Assembly: GCA_024642205.1 (NCBI GenBank)
Contig: JAHEBQ010000062.1
Span: 1 to 38,318 of the forward strand
Direction: 5' to 3'
Length of the DNA stretch: 38,318 bases
Source of the DNA: Planctomycetaceae bacterium
GTDB lineage: Bacteria > Planctomycetota > Planctomycetia > Pirellulales > Pirellulaceae
Shown here piece by piece: positions 18,219 to 27,315 of this stretch. The notes under the pieces are model-generated. The model made no database searches, had not been told where the DNA came from, and worked only from the letters and a program-made list of their open reading frames with translations. Numbering within the stretch: the first letter of the stretch is position 1; each line of letters opens with the position of its first letter. The position numbers and the translations under genes were made by a program.

Positions 18219-19150
18219 GCGATGATCTCCGGCAACAGTACACGTCGCTGACGTCCGAAGCTGGTTTCGTTGTGCTCCGCGACCGTTGTTTCGTCCGTCT
18301 CACTGGTCGTGACCGCCAGGCGTTTTTTCACAATTTCTGCACCCACGAAATCAAGGGGCTTTTGCCGGATCAGGCCTGCGAAGCATTTGTGTTGAATTCC
18401 AGGGGAAAGATCCTGGGATACGTGCATGCATTTGCCACTGCCGAGGAGCTTTTGTTAACCGGACATGGCGACCAGGCCGGCACGTTGATCGCTCACCTCG
18501 ACCAGTATCTGATTCGCGAAGACGTTGAACTGGCGGACGCAACGCAGGAACTGGCGGCGGTGTTCATCTGCGGGGAACAAGCCCGTGACAGGCTTGCCGA
18601 GACCGGCGTTACACTTCCGCGGGAGAATTACCTGTGTGAAACGCAAATAGGCGACACTCTAGTTCGAATTGCCCATATCGAGTTGGCAGGACTTGGATAT
18701 CTGGTTGTTTGCCGCCAGTCCGAACTCGAACATGTCCTGTCAACGCTTGCGAATTCCGACCTGGTTGCTTGTTCGATGGACGCGTTGAACATCGTACGGG
18801 TAGAACAGAAAACACCCTGGTTTGGAATCGACGTTGATGATTCCAACCTGCCGCAAGAACTTCAGCGCGACGAGAAAGCAATCAGCTTCAACAAAGGCTG
18901 TTACCTGGGCCAGGAAACCGTTGCACGAATCGATGCACGGGGTCGGGTGAACCAGTTGCTGGTCGGTCTGAAGGTCTCAGGACCCGCCTTGGCAGTCGGA
19001 ACTGAGTTGATCCACGAGGATAAATCTGTCGGCCGAATCACGTCGCTGGTGGAGTCATTCCGGGAAGGATGCCAAATCGGCCTGGGTTACGTCAAGCGAA
19101 GTTTCAAAGAGCCTGGCACCGAGATCGGTAGCGCGATTGTCAGGGGCTGA
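18215..19150 (+). CDS. ygfZ: YgfZ/GcvT-like folate-binding protein
   Basis: The 311-residue product starts at the ATG at 18215, which overlaps the preceding stop (ATGA at 18215-18218). The hallmark YgfZ motif K-G-C-Y-x-G-Q-E is intact at residues 227-234 (Cys229), followed by ARIDARGRVNQLLVGL. The N-terminus fits the GcvT-like aminomethyltransferase fold (FVRLTGRDRQAFFHNFCT, then EAFVLNSRGKILGYVHAF). YgfZ proteins use tetrahydrofolate and support assembly or repair of some iron-sulfur proteins, including the tRNA-modifying enzyme MiaB in Escherichia coli. They act in the cytoplasm and are not glycine cleavage enzymes. The coupling with a LarA-like gene is uncommon among the contexts I know and may mean a shared pathway. 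Confidence 0.88.
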   Translation: MSDDLRQQYTSLTSEAGFVVLRDRCFVRLTGRDRQAFFHNFCTHEIKGLLPDQACEAFVLNSRGKILGYVHAFATAEELLLTGHGDQAGTLIAHLDQYLIREDVELADATQELAAVFICGEQARDRLAETGVTLPRENYLCETQIGDTLVRIAHIELAGLGYLVVCRQSELEHVLSTLANSDLVACSMDALNIVRVEQKTPWFGIDVDDSNLPQELQRDEKAISFNKGCYLGQETVARIDARGRVNQLLVGLKVSGPALAVGTELIHEDKSVGRITSLVESFREGCQIGLGYVKRSFKEPGTEIGSAIVRG

Positions 19151-19198
19151 TCAGAAGTGATATCTGAGTTAGCAACATCGGCTTCCGATCTTCCCTGC

Positions 19199-22100
19199 TT
19201 AGGTTCCCGCCAATCCTGAAATCTCGCCGTCACCCAGAGCTCGTCCATAGATTCTCACGTCATCGATTTTTCCAGCGAACCCAAGCCGTTCGTTTTCAGT
19301 CATCGAAGACTGAAAACGGGTGCCATTGACATCGACGCCGCCGAGATTAACGTCGCCACCTTGAGGCAATGATGGATGGAAGGTTCCGCCAGCAAATTTT
19401 CTGCCATTCAAATAACCGCGAACCTTGCTGCTGCCGCCGTCCAACACGAGCGCGACGTGATTCCAACCGGACATCGGTATCGACGTTTGCAAGAACGTCT
19501 CGAAACTCCCCGCCGACCAGACGCCCAGAAACAGTCCACCGTTTTCCAGGTAGATATTCAGGCCGTCCTCTGAATCGCCTTCCTCCAGAATCACCTGTTT
19601 GCGATTCAAATCGGAATTTGCCGCCTCGAACCAGAGGCTCAACGTTCGCGACTCGGTAGTCTGATGACTGACTAATGTCAGCGTAACTGAATTCGTGCTA
19701 TTAAAAATCGGAGCCTTATCAAATCGGCCGGAATCAATTCCTGCATTATTGAATCGAGGAACGACACCGTGCCCGGAACTGTCCTTGAGAAACTCTGCGT
19801 TATCGAATTTCAACCAGGCATCAAGATCTCGGCCCAGAACGAATTGCGTGTTCGTATTGGTAAACTGTTCATTGCTGGACTCCGTCACGGATTGAGTCAG
19901 GTCCGCAACATTGTTTGAATCCACGGAAACGTTGCTCGAAAAGTGAACCTGGATTGGCGCTGCCGGCAACTCGATCAGGTTTACCGGAAGCCCCGCCGAA
20001 ATCGTGTTTTGGGCAACCGTTACATTCCGGGAATTTCGAATTGAGATCGCCGACTTTCTCCAATGATAAAATATGTTGTCGCGAATCTGGAGGTCCTGAA
20101 ACAGGTACTCGTTCAGCTCCACCAGGAAGTCTGACTGGCTGAAGTTGTCGGTTCCTGAATTCGAATCGGCAATACGTGCAGCCTGAAATGCGACGTTTCC
20201 TGTGTGGAATTCATCATTCAAATATCGCAGGCTAAAACCGTTGTTGATGAATTCATTTCCCTGCACCAAAATGTTGTTTGCAAACGGACCCAACGGCCAA
20301 CCCGGTTCATTATGGGCAGCGATCGCTTCGTCGCTCAACCCTTCGTAAAGGTTGTCGATCAACTGAACATTGTCGGACATCAGGAAATTTCCATAACGAC
20401 GTGAGTTCAACAGCTTGGAATCCTGAACCAGAGAAGAGCGAGACAAATTCAGATTAAAAACTGTCGTGTCATTGCGAAAACCACCTGTCTCTGAGGTTTC
20501 GGCTGCCTGCACGCCGCTGACAGGCTGGTCAATCGTGACGGTTTGGAGCCGAATCGGATTCCCGAATGGGTCATTCGGGTCGTCAACCTGGACTTCGCGA
20601 ACAGCCGTAACCCGGGCCTTTCTGATCTCGCGTCCCGCGACGGGATCAAAGAAAGACAGCCGATCCCCGACGATGATCGCCCCGGTCGGAATCCCTTGAA
20701 TTCGGTCCTTGACAATTGTCGCCAGCGTAAATTCACTGTCGCTCAATTTCTGATAAATAGTAAACGGCAACGTGTAGAAGTTCATGACGTCGTCGCCCAG
20801 CCCCTCAAATGTTGAATTCTCCACCCAGACGCCAGTTCGATTCGATTGAAGGTGCACTCCATCGGCATTAATGCTCTTCCATCGCCGGGTGTCGGGAATT
20901 CCGGGCCAGTCGTCGGGACGAATGGAAACATGACTGTCGATGACATTGATCAATTCGCTGTTCAAAGAACTGACAAACACGGAAGGAGCCGAATAGGCAG
21001 TCACATTCAAAACGCTAATGTTGCTCGATCCATTGTAAAAACCGAACACCGGCACGTTGTGGCGCCGCTGCATCACGTAGCGGTCCCCATTGGCGAGACC
21101 GTCCGTGTCGGGCACGGAAATCGTGAATTGGTTTTGACTAACGCCCGCCTCGACGGCCAAAGTCGGATAATGCCAATCGGATCCAGGCTTTAACCGCCCA
21201 TCGACATGGCGATCAAGGGCATACCCCCAACCTTGGGAATTGCTGTTGAGAAAAGTCGAGTCGGGAGCGAGGAACGCCGCTGTATTTACGGTCAACGAAA
21301 AAGTGTGATCCGACCTGTTCAGATTGGAAATGACGCCCTGGGTAAACGTCAACGGCATGTACAGTTCATCGTATTGGCCAGCAGGGGCCGGAATTCGCCG
21401 TGCATAATCGACGACCAGGTCCTTGAAAATAAGATTGGTGGATCCATGCAACTGGAATAGCGGACGGGTGTAATCGTCAATGATCAACGTCGATCCATTG
21501 CCGTTGATCACCAGGTCACGAAATCTTGAGAACTTGAAGAGAGAATCGTAGGAACCGCGAAGCCCTGCCGATGTCAAATTGTACGTCCCCTGGTTCAATT
21601 GGACTTCATGCACGCCATTGGCGTTCGCGTAGGCGAATGCGTGCTTGAACGCCAACCAATCGTCCTGGTCGTCATCGGGTATGGCCCCGGGAATTCCAAA
21701 CCGGGTTTCATTGACACTGACGAACGGACCGACGTTATCGAGCAACTCAAGATCCGGCGCCGCCCGGGGTAGACTTCGTATAATGGAAAAATCCGTTTCG
21801 AATCGATCATGGATATGGTTCTCGTGGGCACCGTATCCAACGTAAACGGTATCACCTTGTTTTAGATATCCCAAACTCAAATCAAAAGAAACAGTCTCAC
21901 CACCGGCAACGACCAGTGGCCGGTCGGTCAACCTCGGACCGTCACCAACATGAAGATATAACTCGACGCCATCGTCCGAGTTGTCATCGACGGAAATGAA
22001 ACTTCTGGTAATCGCGTAAAGACCGCTATGTTCAACGGTGTATGCCGCGATCGCGAATCGATCATGGTACACGGGAGTCCTGAATCCGATCCCCACCTGC

Positions 22101-23050
22101 CCACCCGAATTGTTGAGCCGGAGATGAAAATCCGGTTCACTGTTCAATCCATCGAGATCCCCGTCGGCGGTCCATTGGCCGCCTCCCGCAGGGAATAGAG
22201 GAAGATACGAAAATGAATCGCCGATCGCTCCGGAGGCATGGATGACGGGTGACTGGTTCGACTTCCAACTCAGGGGAGCGTTCCAAAAATAGCTCCAGCC
22301 AGTGTCAGCCGTTGCCCGTGGCGGCGATTCGGTGGACGGAAAGTCCTGCCGAAAACTTCCCACAGCCTGCTCCAACTGCCGGTCACGAGTCACATCGAAG
22401 TCAGTCGTGAAGTAGTCATAGCTCTGATTACCGTTGGCACCAAATGCAACATGAATCGTATCGCCGGCCCGTAGAAATCCAAGTGATGTGTCAAAATACT
22501 CGCGTGTGCCCTGCCCCACAACGCCAGTGGCAAGAACCGAATCCCGGTTGACGAAAACAAGATACTCGATTCCATCGCTGCGGGCGTCCGGGTTGACTGG
22601 ATTGAGCCCCACAAAACTATTGTCAATTTCGTAGAATCCGCTTTCGTCCACAGTAAACGACGCAATCGAATATCGCGCAACGCCATGGGGTAGTTGATTA
22701 TCGGCAAGCCCAGGATGGCCGCCCTGGGCACTCAAGCGAAGAAATGCCGAGTCTGGATTGTTGAACGGAATTAAATCACCGTCAGGGGTCCAACTGGTGA
22801 AACTGCCGCTGTAGATCAGTGGCGAAAAAACGGTCTGGGCATCAGAAATGGATCCACTGGCCGGATCACCATTGACGGGGGCATTCCACTGGTACTGCCA
22901 ACCTGGTGTCAGGATTCCGCCTTGGTCGGGAAAATCGTCAGCGTAATTGGCCACCACCATGGTGGCCAAGAGCTGTCGAGGTTCCAGCGACTGGTACGCC
23001 GTTGCGATGCCAGACCTGAAGTTACGGCGGATGGTTTTTGCGCGTCTAAT
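19199..23050 (-). CDS. Giant secreted parallel beta-helix protein, GH110-like, with LamG domain
   Basis: Read from an ATT at 23050, the product has 1283 residues. The planctomycete extracellular signature SLEPRQLLA lies at about residues 21-29, upstream of the first TTG (22969) and ATG (22960). An in-frame TGA at 23063-23065 leaves only rare starts (ATT, ATC, CTG) before it. Two tandem beta-sandwich copies follow (about 38-225 and 232-425), sharing GW-x-Y-x-WNAP, W-T-x-DGDL, the segment SGFYEI/SGLYAI, SLGFL/SLGYL and TDF. A right-handed parallel beta-helix spans about 455-1040, with SINADGVHLQSNRTGVWVEN and GLGDDVMNFY at about 726-759. This resembles the catalytic region of GH110 alpha-galactosidases (ADATH and LDDGTN types). 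A LamG-like lectin domain closes the protein (about 1085-1283, NHVALVLDGG, GKIDDVRIYGRAL). It probably binds and cleaves an extracellular galactan-like glycan; the substrate is inferred. Confidence 0.85.
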   Translation of the reverse strand: MRRAKTIRRNFRSGIATAYQSLEPRQLLATMVVANYADDFPDQGGILTPGWQYQWNAPVNGDPASGSISDAQTVFSPLIYSGSFTSWTPDGDLIPFNNPDSAFLRLSAQGGHPGLADNQLPHGVARYSIASFTVDESGFYEIDNSFVGLNPVNPDARSDGIEYLVFVNRDSVLATGVVGQGTREYFDTSLGFLRAGDTIHVAFGANGNQSYDYFTTDFDVTRDRQLEQAVGSFRQDFPSTESPPRATADTGWSYFWNAPLSWKSNQSPVIHASGAIGDSFSYLPLFPAGGGQWTADGDLDGLNSEPDFHLRLNNSGGQVGIGFRTPVYHDRFAIAAYTVEHSGLYAITRSFISVDDNSDDGVELYLHVGDGPRLTDRPLVVAGGETVSFDLSLGYLKQGDTVYVGYGAHENHIHDRFETDFSIIRSLPRAAPDLELLDNVGPFVSVNETRFGIPGAIPDDDQDDWLAFKHAFAYANANGVHEVQLNQGTYNLTSAGLRGSYDSLFKFSRFRDLVINGNGSTLIIDDYTRPLFQLHGSTNLIFKDLVVDYARRIPAPAGQYDELYMPLTFTQGVISNLNRSDHTFSLTVNTAAFLAPDSTFLNSNSQGWGYALDRHVDGRLKPGSDWHYPTLAVEAGVSQNQFTISVPDTDGLANGDRYVMQRRHNVPVFGFYNGSSNISVLNVTAYSAPSVFVSSLNSELINVIDSHVSIRPDDWPGIPDTRRWKSINADGVHLQSNRTGVWVENSTFEGLGDDVMNFYTLPFTIYQKLSDSEFTLATIVKDRIQGIPTGAIIVGDRLSFFDPVAGREIRKARVTAVREVQVDDPNDPFGNPIRLQTVTIDQPVSGVQAAETSETGGFRNDTTVFNLNLSRSSLVQDSKLLNSRRYGNFLMSDNVQLIDNLYEGLSDEAIAAHNEPGWPLGPFANNILVQGNEFINNGFSLRYLNDEFHTGNVAFQAARIADSNSGTDNFSQSDFLVELNEYLFQDLQIRDNIFYHWRKSAISIRNSRNVTVAQNTISAGLPVNLIELPAAPIQVHFSSNVSVDSNNVADLTQSVTESSNEQFTNTNTQFVLGRDLDAWLKFDNAEFLKDSSGHGVVPRFNNAGIDSGRFDKAPIFNSTNSVTLTLVSHQTTESRTLSLWFEAANSDLNRKQVILEEGDSEDGLNIYLENGGLFLGVWSAGSFETFLQTSIPMSGWNHVALVLDGGSSKVRGYLNGRKFAGGTFHPSLPQGGDVNLGGVDVNGTRFQSSMTENERLGFAGKIDDVRIYGRALGDGEISGLAGT

Positions 23051-23303
23051 TTTCTGGTCCGATCAAGTCGACTTTCAATCGCTCATGTGTAGAAGAAATC
23101 GATCCTCGACCGCAGCACAAAACATTGACATTCCACGCAATGGACTCTAGGCGGCTGGATTTAGTTCCCGGGCGTTCAATTTTCCTTGGTTTGTTTTGCC
23201 TTGTCAAATTTTTTGGGACATTCGCGTCAACCAACCGGGATCCCAGGCCGTGGTACAGCCGAACGCACGGGAAAGAAACTGATTTCACGTTACTTTCGAG
23301 GCT

Positions 23304-24098
23304 TCAATCGTTCGCAATCGCGACCTCGCCAATCAGGTAGGTCCGGGCGTAGCCACCGATTTCGACGCGGTCGTCGAGATGGTTGCAATACACGACTCCG
23401 CCTCTTCGGGAAAGCTGTTTGGCCAGCATCACGGTTTTGCCGAGTCGTTTTGCCCAATATGGAATCATCGTTGTGTGGGCTGAACCGGTGACCGGGTCTT
23501 CATCGATGCCAACCCGCGGAGCAAAAAAACGCGAGACGAAATCGCAATCATCACCGGGCGCGGTCACAATCAAGGCTCGCGCATCGACTTGTCCCAGCAA
23601 GCCGAAATCCGGCTTCATTGATTCGATTTCTTGTCGGGTTTCAAAAACCAGCATGTAATCCGAACTGCCTCGGAAACACTGCGTTGGCGAGTGGTTCAAG
23701 CACTTGAGGATGTCGCCCGGTTGATCGATCGCCGTAAGAGAATCTGTGGGAAAATTGAGGATGTAACGCTCATCTTCCTTTCGGACTGTCAACCTGCCAC
23801 TACGAGGGGAATGGAATACAATTTTGTCGCCAGACATTCCAACATGCTGGATCAACGCATGGGCACTCGCGAGCGTGGCATGGCCGCAAAGTCTAACCTC
23901 GACCAGGGGGGTAAACCAGCGGATTTCAAATTCACCGTCACGTGCGACAACAAACGCCGTTTCGGCGAGGTTATTTTCAGCCGCAATGGCTTGCAGCAGT
24001 GCATCTGGAATCCATGAGTCGAGCAGGCAGACAGCCGCGGGATTGCCGGTGAATAACCGGGACGCAAACGCATCGATTTGATAGAGCTTGAGTTGCAT
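23304..24098 (-). CDS. PhzF family isomerase-like enzyme
   Basis: The 264-residue product starts at the ATG at 24098 (MQLKLYQIDAFASRLFTGNPAAV), which is where PhzF proteins normally begin; a longer frame to 24200 adds an unlike leader. PhzF hallmarks are present: GNPAAVCLL, NNLAETAFV with the catalytic Glu, EVRLCGHATLASAHAL, and the C-terminal half signature DEDPVTGSAHTTM. The length is that of a diaminopimelate-epimerase-fold protein. PhzF of Pseudomonas isomerises a phenazine precursor, but most homologues, like this one, have no known substrate and lie outside phenazine clusters. It is predicted to be cytoplasmic. It follows the beta-helix gene's upstream region on the same strand but is separated from it by about 250 bases. 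Confidence 0.9.
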   Translation of the reverse strand: MQLKLYQIDAFASRLFTGNPAAVCLLDSWIPDALLQAIAAENNLAETAFVVARDGEFEIRWFTPLVEVRLCGHATLASAHALIQHVGMSGDKIVFHSPRSGRLTVRKEDERYILNFPTDSLTAIDQPGDILKCLNHSPTQCFRGSSDYMLVFETRQEIESMKPDFGLLGQVDARALIVTAPGDDCDFVSRFFAPRVGIDEDPVTGSAHTTMIPYWAKRLGKTVMLAKQLSRRGGVVYCNHLDDRVEIGGYARTYLIGEVAIAND

Positions 24099-24308
24099 CG
24101 AATACGGGTAAAATCCAGCGGCAGGAATTTCCTGGGCGTCGTACCGCCCCCACCATTTTAGCAAATCGAAGTCCTGGCTGGGAGACGATTGATCGAACAC
24201 GACGCCGATCGTATCAGCCCCCTCCTGACCCGGTGAGCCCTTTGAGCCGCGCCCCCATCCATCAGCGCATAAAAAAACACCCTCGGCAACTTTGGGTTCC
24301 AGGGGGGC

Positions 24309-24539
24309 TTAGAACACCTCAGTTAGTCCGAGAGCGATTGGACGAAGTACGATCTCCGCATCCTTGCATTGATCGGCTTCACGCCTTGCTGAGGTCACAA
24401 ACTCTTTGCGTGACATCCATGTCAACGCTTCGAGAATGCTGGTCGCAGGGTCCAAAGTAAATAAACCCCAATGCGAACCCACCACAACAAAACAATTCCC
24501 TCTGTTTTTTTTTCCATCAAGCGAAGCCAACATGTTCAA
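24309..24539 (-). pseudogene. Possible remnant of a patatin-like or other gene
   Basis: A 76-codon frame reads NCFVVVGSHWGLFTLDP, then ILEALTWMSRKEFVTSARRE and DAEIVLRPIALGLTEVF before a TAA. The ending faintly resembles C-termini of patatin-like phospholipases (ADVVIRP-type endings). This is an impression from reading, without alignment. It has no clear start signal and could also be a short expressed protein or noise. Confidence 0.22.
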
Positions 24540-24562
24540 CTCACCCTTGATGTTTTGGCAAG

Positions 24563-24799
24563 TTATTGAAACCTCATTAGTGGGTCAAGAGAAGTTTTGA
24601 ATCTGTTTGGATAAACTTGAGAAAAAGGTTCAAGCATCGAAGAATCAAGCGAAAATAATTGGTAATGATGGTTTCGATCTTCAATAAATTGCCCAAGTAG
24701 CGAACTCAACATGCTGGCGCACATCGATTTGGTTTTAAATTCTGGGTTGCTATCAGCAACCTCGTAATCGACGAAATCAAAAAACTGGTATTGCTCCAA
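24563..24799 (-). other. Short open frame, possible remnant
   Basis: A 78-codon frame from a TTG at 24799 reads FFDFVDYEVADSN, then MCASMLSSLLGQFIEDRNHH and a Phe/Pro-rich end. Composition is protein-like but no family is recognised and no ribosome binding site is present. It could be a fragment of the same older gene as the neighbouring frame (24309-24539), which is in another reading frame. Confidence 0.18.
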
Positions 24800-24980
24800 A
24801 ACTCCAGTGGGCGAATGACCGATTCAGCACGGGCGACCGCTGCAATCGGACTCAACCGGTGTTGTTTCCGGTCGAATTGGAAGGTGGCAGCGCAAAACGC
24901 TTGATTCATGAATTACGGTTTCAAACACCGTTATCCGTCGATCTTGGTCGTGCGGTGAACCTGAACCAGCGATCGAGCGC

Positions 24981-26111
24981 ATGACACAGCTAATCAGTAA
25001 ACCGGCGAAATCCAAATCGAAACGCGTCCTTGAACTCGATGCGATTCGAGCACTTTCATGTTTGAACTTGTTGCTTTTTCATTTTACGTGGGTCTACCAG
25101 GAGAAATATGGCTATGCATCGCCACTGGGATTCACATTCCCATACGGCAAATACGGCGTACAGCTGTTTTTCATGCTCAGTGGACTGGTCAACGCGATGA
25201 CTTTGCTCAGCAAGCGGAACGCGACTGACTTTATCGCTGCAAGGTGTATCAGAATCCTTCCGTCCTATTGGCTTATTATCGCGATGAATGTCCTGCTGTT
25301 CGCATTCGTCCCCATGTACCAGACCGTTCCGGCATTGGACTCGACGATTGCCAACCTGACCACCATGCCAATGTTGTTTGGATTCACCAACATGGAACCA
25401 GTGACCTGGACGTTACAGATCGAAATGCTGTTTTACGCGTTTTTGATGGCGTTGCTGGTCACCGGTTTGCTGGACAAACCGCTTCGGACCATGCTCGTTG
25501 CGGTCACCCTCTGCTTGATTTGTTGCACGACGTTTACCTGGTTCAAGTCGACATATCCTGAATCAATTTGGATTGGCACCTTTCGTGTCGCCGAAGATCT
25601 GTTCTTTATGCGAAATATGCCCCTGTTCGCGATGGGGATACTGTTAAATGAACTTCGCTGCAAACGTGGCCAGCCGTGGGCCCTGTGGACAGGTATCGTC
25701 GCCAGCGCGATCGTTTTTCATGCGATCGACCTGCGCGATCACAATCCGGTTGCGACCGTACTGATGTTTGGGTTGCTGACAGCCAGTGCTTTTGGAAAAG
25801 TGCCGATTTTGAGATGGAAGCCACTGGTCTACATCAGCTTCATTTCCTATTCACTTTATCTCCTGCACAACAATCTGGGCTCCGCGTTCATGCGTCAACT
25901 TGAGACCTGGGGCTGTCCGCCACTGCTTGCATTTGTCTTGACGACTGTCTTCGTCATCGCCATCGCAAGCGCGGTAACCCGTTGGTTCGAGCAGCCGATC
26001 ACCAGAAAACTTCGGCAAGCCTGGGCCCGAGCCAAGACCTGGCGCGCTGAGAAAACGAGCCAGCCCTTGATTGCCTCCAATCGGCAATCGACGTCTGGTC
26101 AATCCAACTGA
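24981..26111 (+). CDS. Acyltransferase 3 family membrane protein
   Basis: The 376-residue product is an integral membrane O-acyltransferase. The family start is plain: RVLELDAIRALSCLNLLLFHF, with the catalytic-type His in LLFHF, followed by FPYGKYGVQLFFMLSGLVNA. About ten membrane helices can be picked out, the last ones near 285-330, and FISYSLYLLHNNLG is the usual late signature. The C-terminus is basic and cytoplasmic. Family members move acetyl or other acyl groups onto sugars of surface polysaccharides or lipids. The next gene is a CelD/BcsL-type acetyltransferase 80 bases downstream on the same strand, which supports a glycan or cell-envelope modification cluster. The substrate is unknown. 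Confidence 0.9.
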   Translation: MTQLISKPAKSKSKRVLELDAIRALSCLNLLLFHFTWVYQEKYGYASPLGFTFPYGKYGVQLFFMLSGLVNAMTLLSKRNATDFIAARCIRILPSYWLIIAMNVLLFAFVPMYQTVPALDSTIANLTTMPMLFGFTNMEPVTWTLQIEMLFYAFLMALLVTGLLDKPLRTMLVAVTLCLICCTTFTWFKSTYPESIWIGTFRVAEDLFFMRNMPLFAMGILLNELRCKRGQPWALWTGIVASAIVFHAIDLRDHNPVATVLMFGLLTASAFGKVPILRWKPLVYISFISYSLYLLHNNLGSAFMRQLETWGCPPLLAFVLTTVFVIAIASAVTRWFEQPITRKLRQAWARAKTWRAEKTSQPLIASNRQSTSGQSN

Positions 26112-26191
26112 GGCTCGATTTCCAACCGGCATTACCAATGCAGGTCCTTCAAACAAGTCACACCCCGTCAAGCCAGTCGTCCTGGAACACC

Positions 26192-27304
26192 ATGAAACTC
26201 AAATTTATCACTGACTTCATCCAGCTTGAGAAAAATCGGCAACAATGGGATTCCGTCGCCGGGTCCTTTCCATTTTTTCAGTGGAACTGGATGGCAAATT
26301 GGTTTCGGTACCTGGGTTCAGACTTGAAACTGGCAGTTCTTGTCGCTGTCGATGAAGAAGAGAACTGGGTCGGGATCGCTCCCTGGTGCGTCGACGCGAC
26401 CAGCACTTTGACAAAGAAACTCCGTTTTCTGGGAAGCGGGATTGTCTGCAGTGACTACCTCGACTTGATTGTGGATAACGACAATTACCAGGAGTTTTCG
26501 CGGCTGGCCGTGGATTGGCTGATCCAGAACATTGGCAATCCAAAAACACTCGGCCCCATCGACTTGATTGAACTGGATGGAATTTCCAGCACCAGCGCCA
26601 ATACCGGATACTTGTTCGACGTCTTTGAGGCGAACGGACTGAAATCACATACCACGGAGTTGGAAGGCGGATGGAGGGTTGACTTACCCGGAACCTGGCA
26701 GGCATTAAACGCGCGTTTCAGCAAGACAATGCGGCGAAAAACCAAAGCTGCCATCAAGCGAATCGCTGATCCCGCGACCCAGGTCATCACATCCAAAACG
26801 GTCGCGTTTGACGAACTTTGGCCAATTTTCACGGATCTTCATCAGCAGCGCCGCCAAATGCTGGGGGAAGCCGGTTGTTTTTCGGATCCTGTGTTTGAAG
26901 AGTTTCTTAGAGTTGCCAGCAAAAGCCTGATTGATGAATCCAAAGCCGAACTTTTCGTGGTTCTTTTTGAAGGATCACCACTGGCAACGATGCTGTGCCT
27001 GCTGGGTAACGAAACGGTTTACACCTACCAATCGGGCATGGATATCGAACGCTTGAACCTCGAACCAGGATACCAAATCTGCTATACTGCAATCCTGAAC
27101 GCAATCAGCAACGGTTACAAACATCTGGATTTTTTACGCGGAGATGAGCCCTACAAGGCGCGGTGGAATACAACCCGTATCCCGATCTGCCGAACCCGTT
27201 TTATCCCGCGAACATCGATGGCCAGCATCAAACATGGGATCTGGCTGGCCGGTCGAACACTGAAAAACTACGTCAAACCACATTTGCCGATATCAGAAAA
27301 CTAG
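26192..27304 (+). CDS. CelD/BcsL-type GNAT acetyltransferase
   Basis: The product has 370 residues from the ATG at 26192 (MKLKFITDFIQLEKNRQQWD), the usual N-terminus for the family; a start at 26138 would add 18 residues. The protein has a doubled GNAT fold of the FemAB/CelD kind. Visible landmarks are FFQWNWMANWFRYLG, SDYLDLIV, the basic stretch SKTMRRKTKAAIKRI, and the C-terminal signature LDFLRGDEPYKARWNTT, typical of proteins annotated as cellulose-biosynthesis CelD/BcsL. Members are found in exopolysaccharide clusters and probably acetylate or aminoacylate a glycan or its carrier. It is cytoplasmic and most likely works with the acyltransferase 3 protein upstream. Only 11 bases separate its stop from the next probable start. 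Confidence 0.85.
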   Translation: MKLKFITDFIQLEKNRQQWDSVAGSFPFFQWNWMANWFRYLGSDLKLAVLVAVDEEENWVGIAPWCVDATSTLTKKLRFLGSGIVCSDYLDLIVDNDNYQEFSRLAVDWLIQNIGNPKTLGPIDLIELDGISSTSANTGYLFDVFEANGLKSHTTELEGGWRVDLPGTWQALNARFSKTMRRKTKAAIKRIADPATQVITSKTVAFDELWPIFTDLHQQRRQMLGEAGCFSDPVFEEFLRVASKSLIDESKAELFVVLFEGSPLATMLCLLGNETVYTYQSGMDIERLNLEPGYQICYTAILNAISNGYKHLDFLRGDEPYKARWNTTRIPICRTRFIPRTSMASIKHGIWLAGRTLKNYVKPHLPISEN

Positions 27305-27315
27305 CTGAGCCCAGT

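Larger units (their letters stand above)
24099..24980. other. Gene-poor, AT-richer region with possible gene remnants
   Basis: No full gene is convincing in these 882 bases. The stretch from about 24440 to 24800 is visibly richer in A and T than its neighbours. Two minus-strand frames of about 77 residues (24309-24539 and 24563-24799) look partly protein-like and are listed separately as possible remnants. A run of six G bases lies at 24302-24307 and a run of nine T bases near 24505. No transposase, inverted-repeat ends or direct-repeat target sites are seen. Confidence 0.45.

Noticed and set aside
23063..23089. ATG with two in-frame TGA codons upstream of the beta-helix gene, possible selenocysteine or stop-codon read-through
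   Set aside because: No SECIS-like hairpin or selenoprotein context; a rare start codon or frameshift is simpler.
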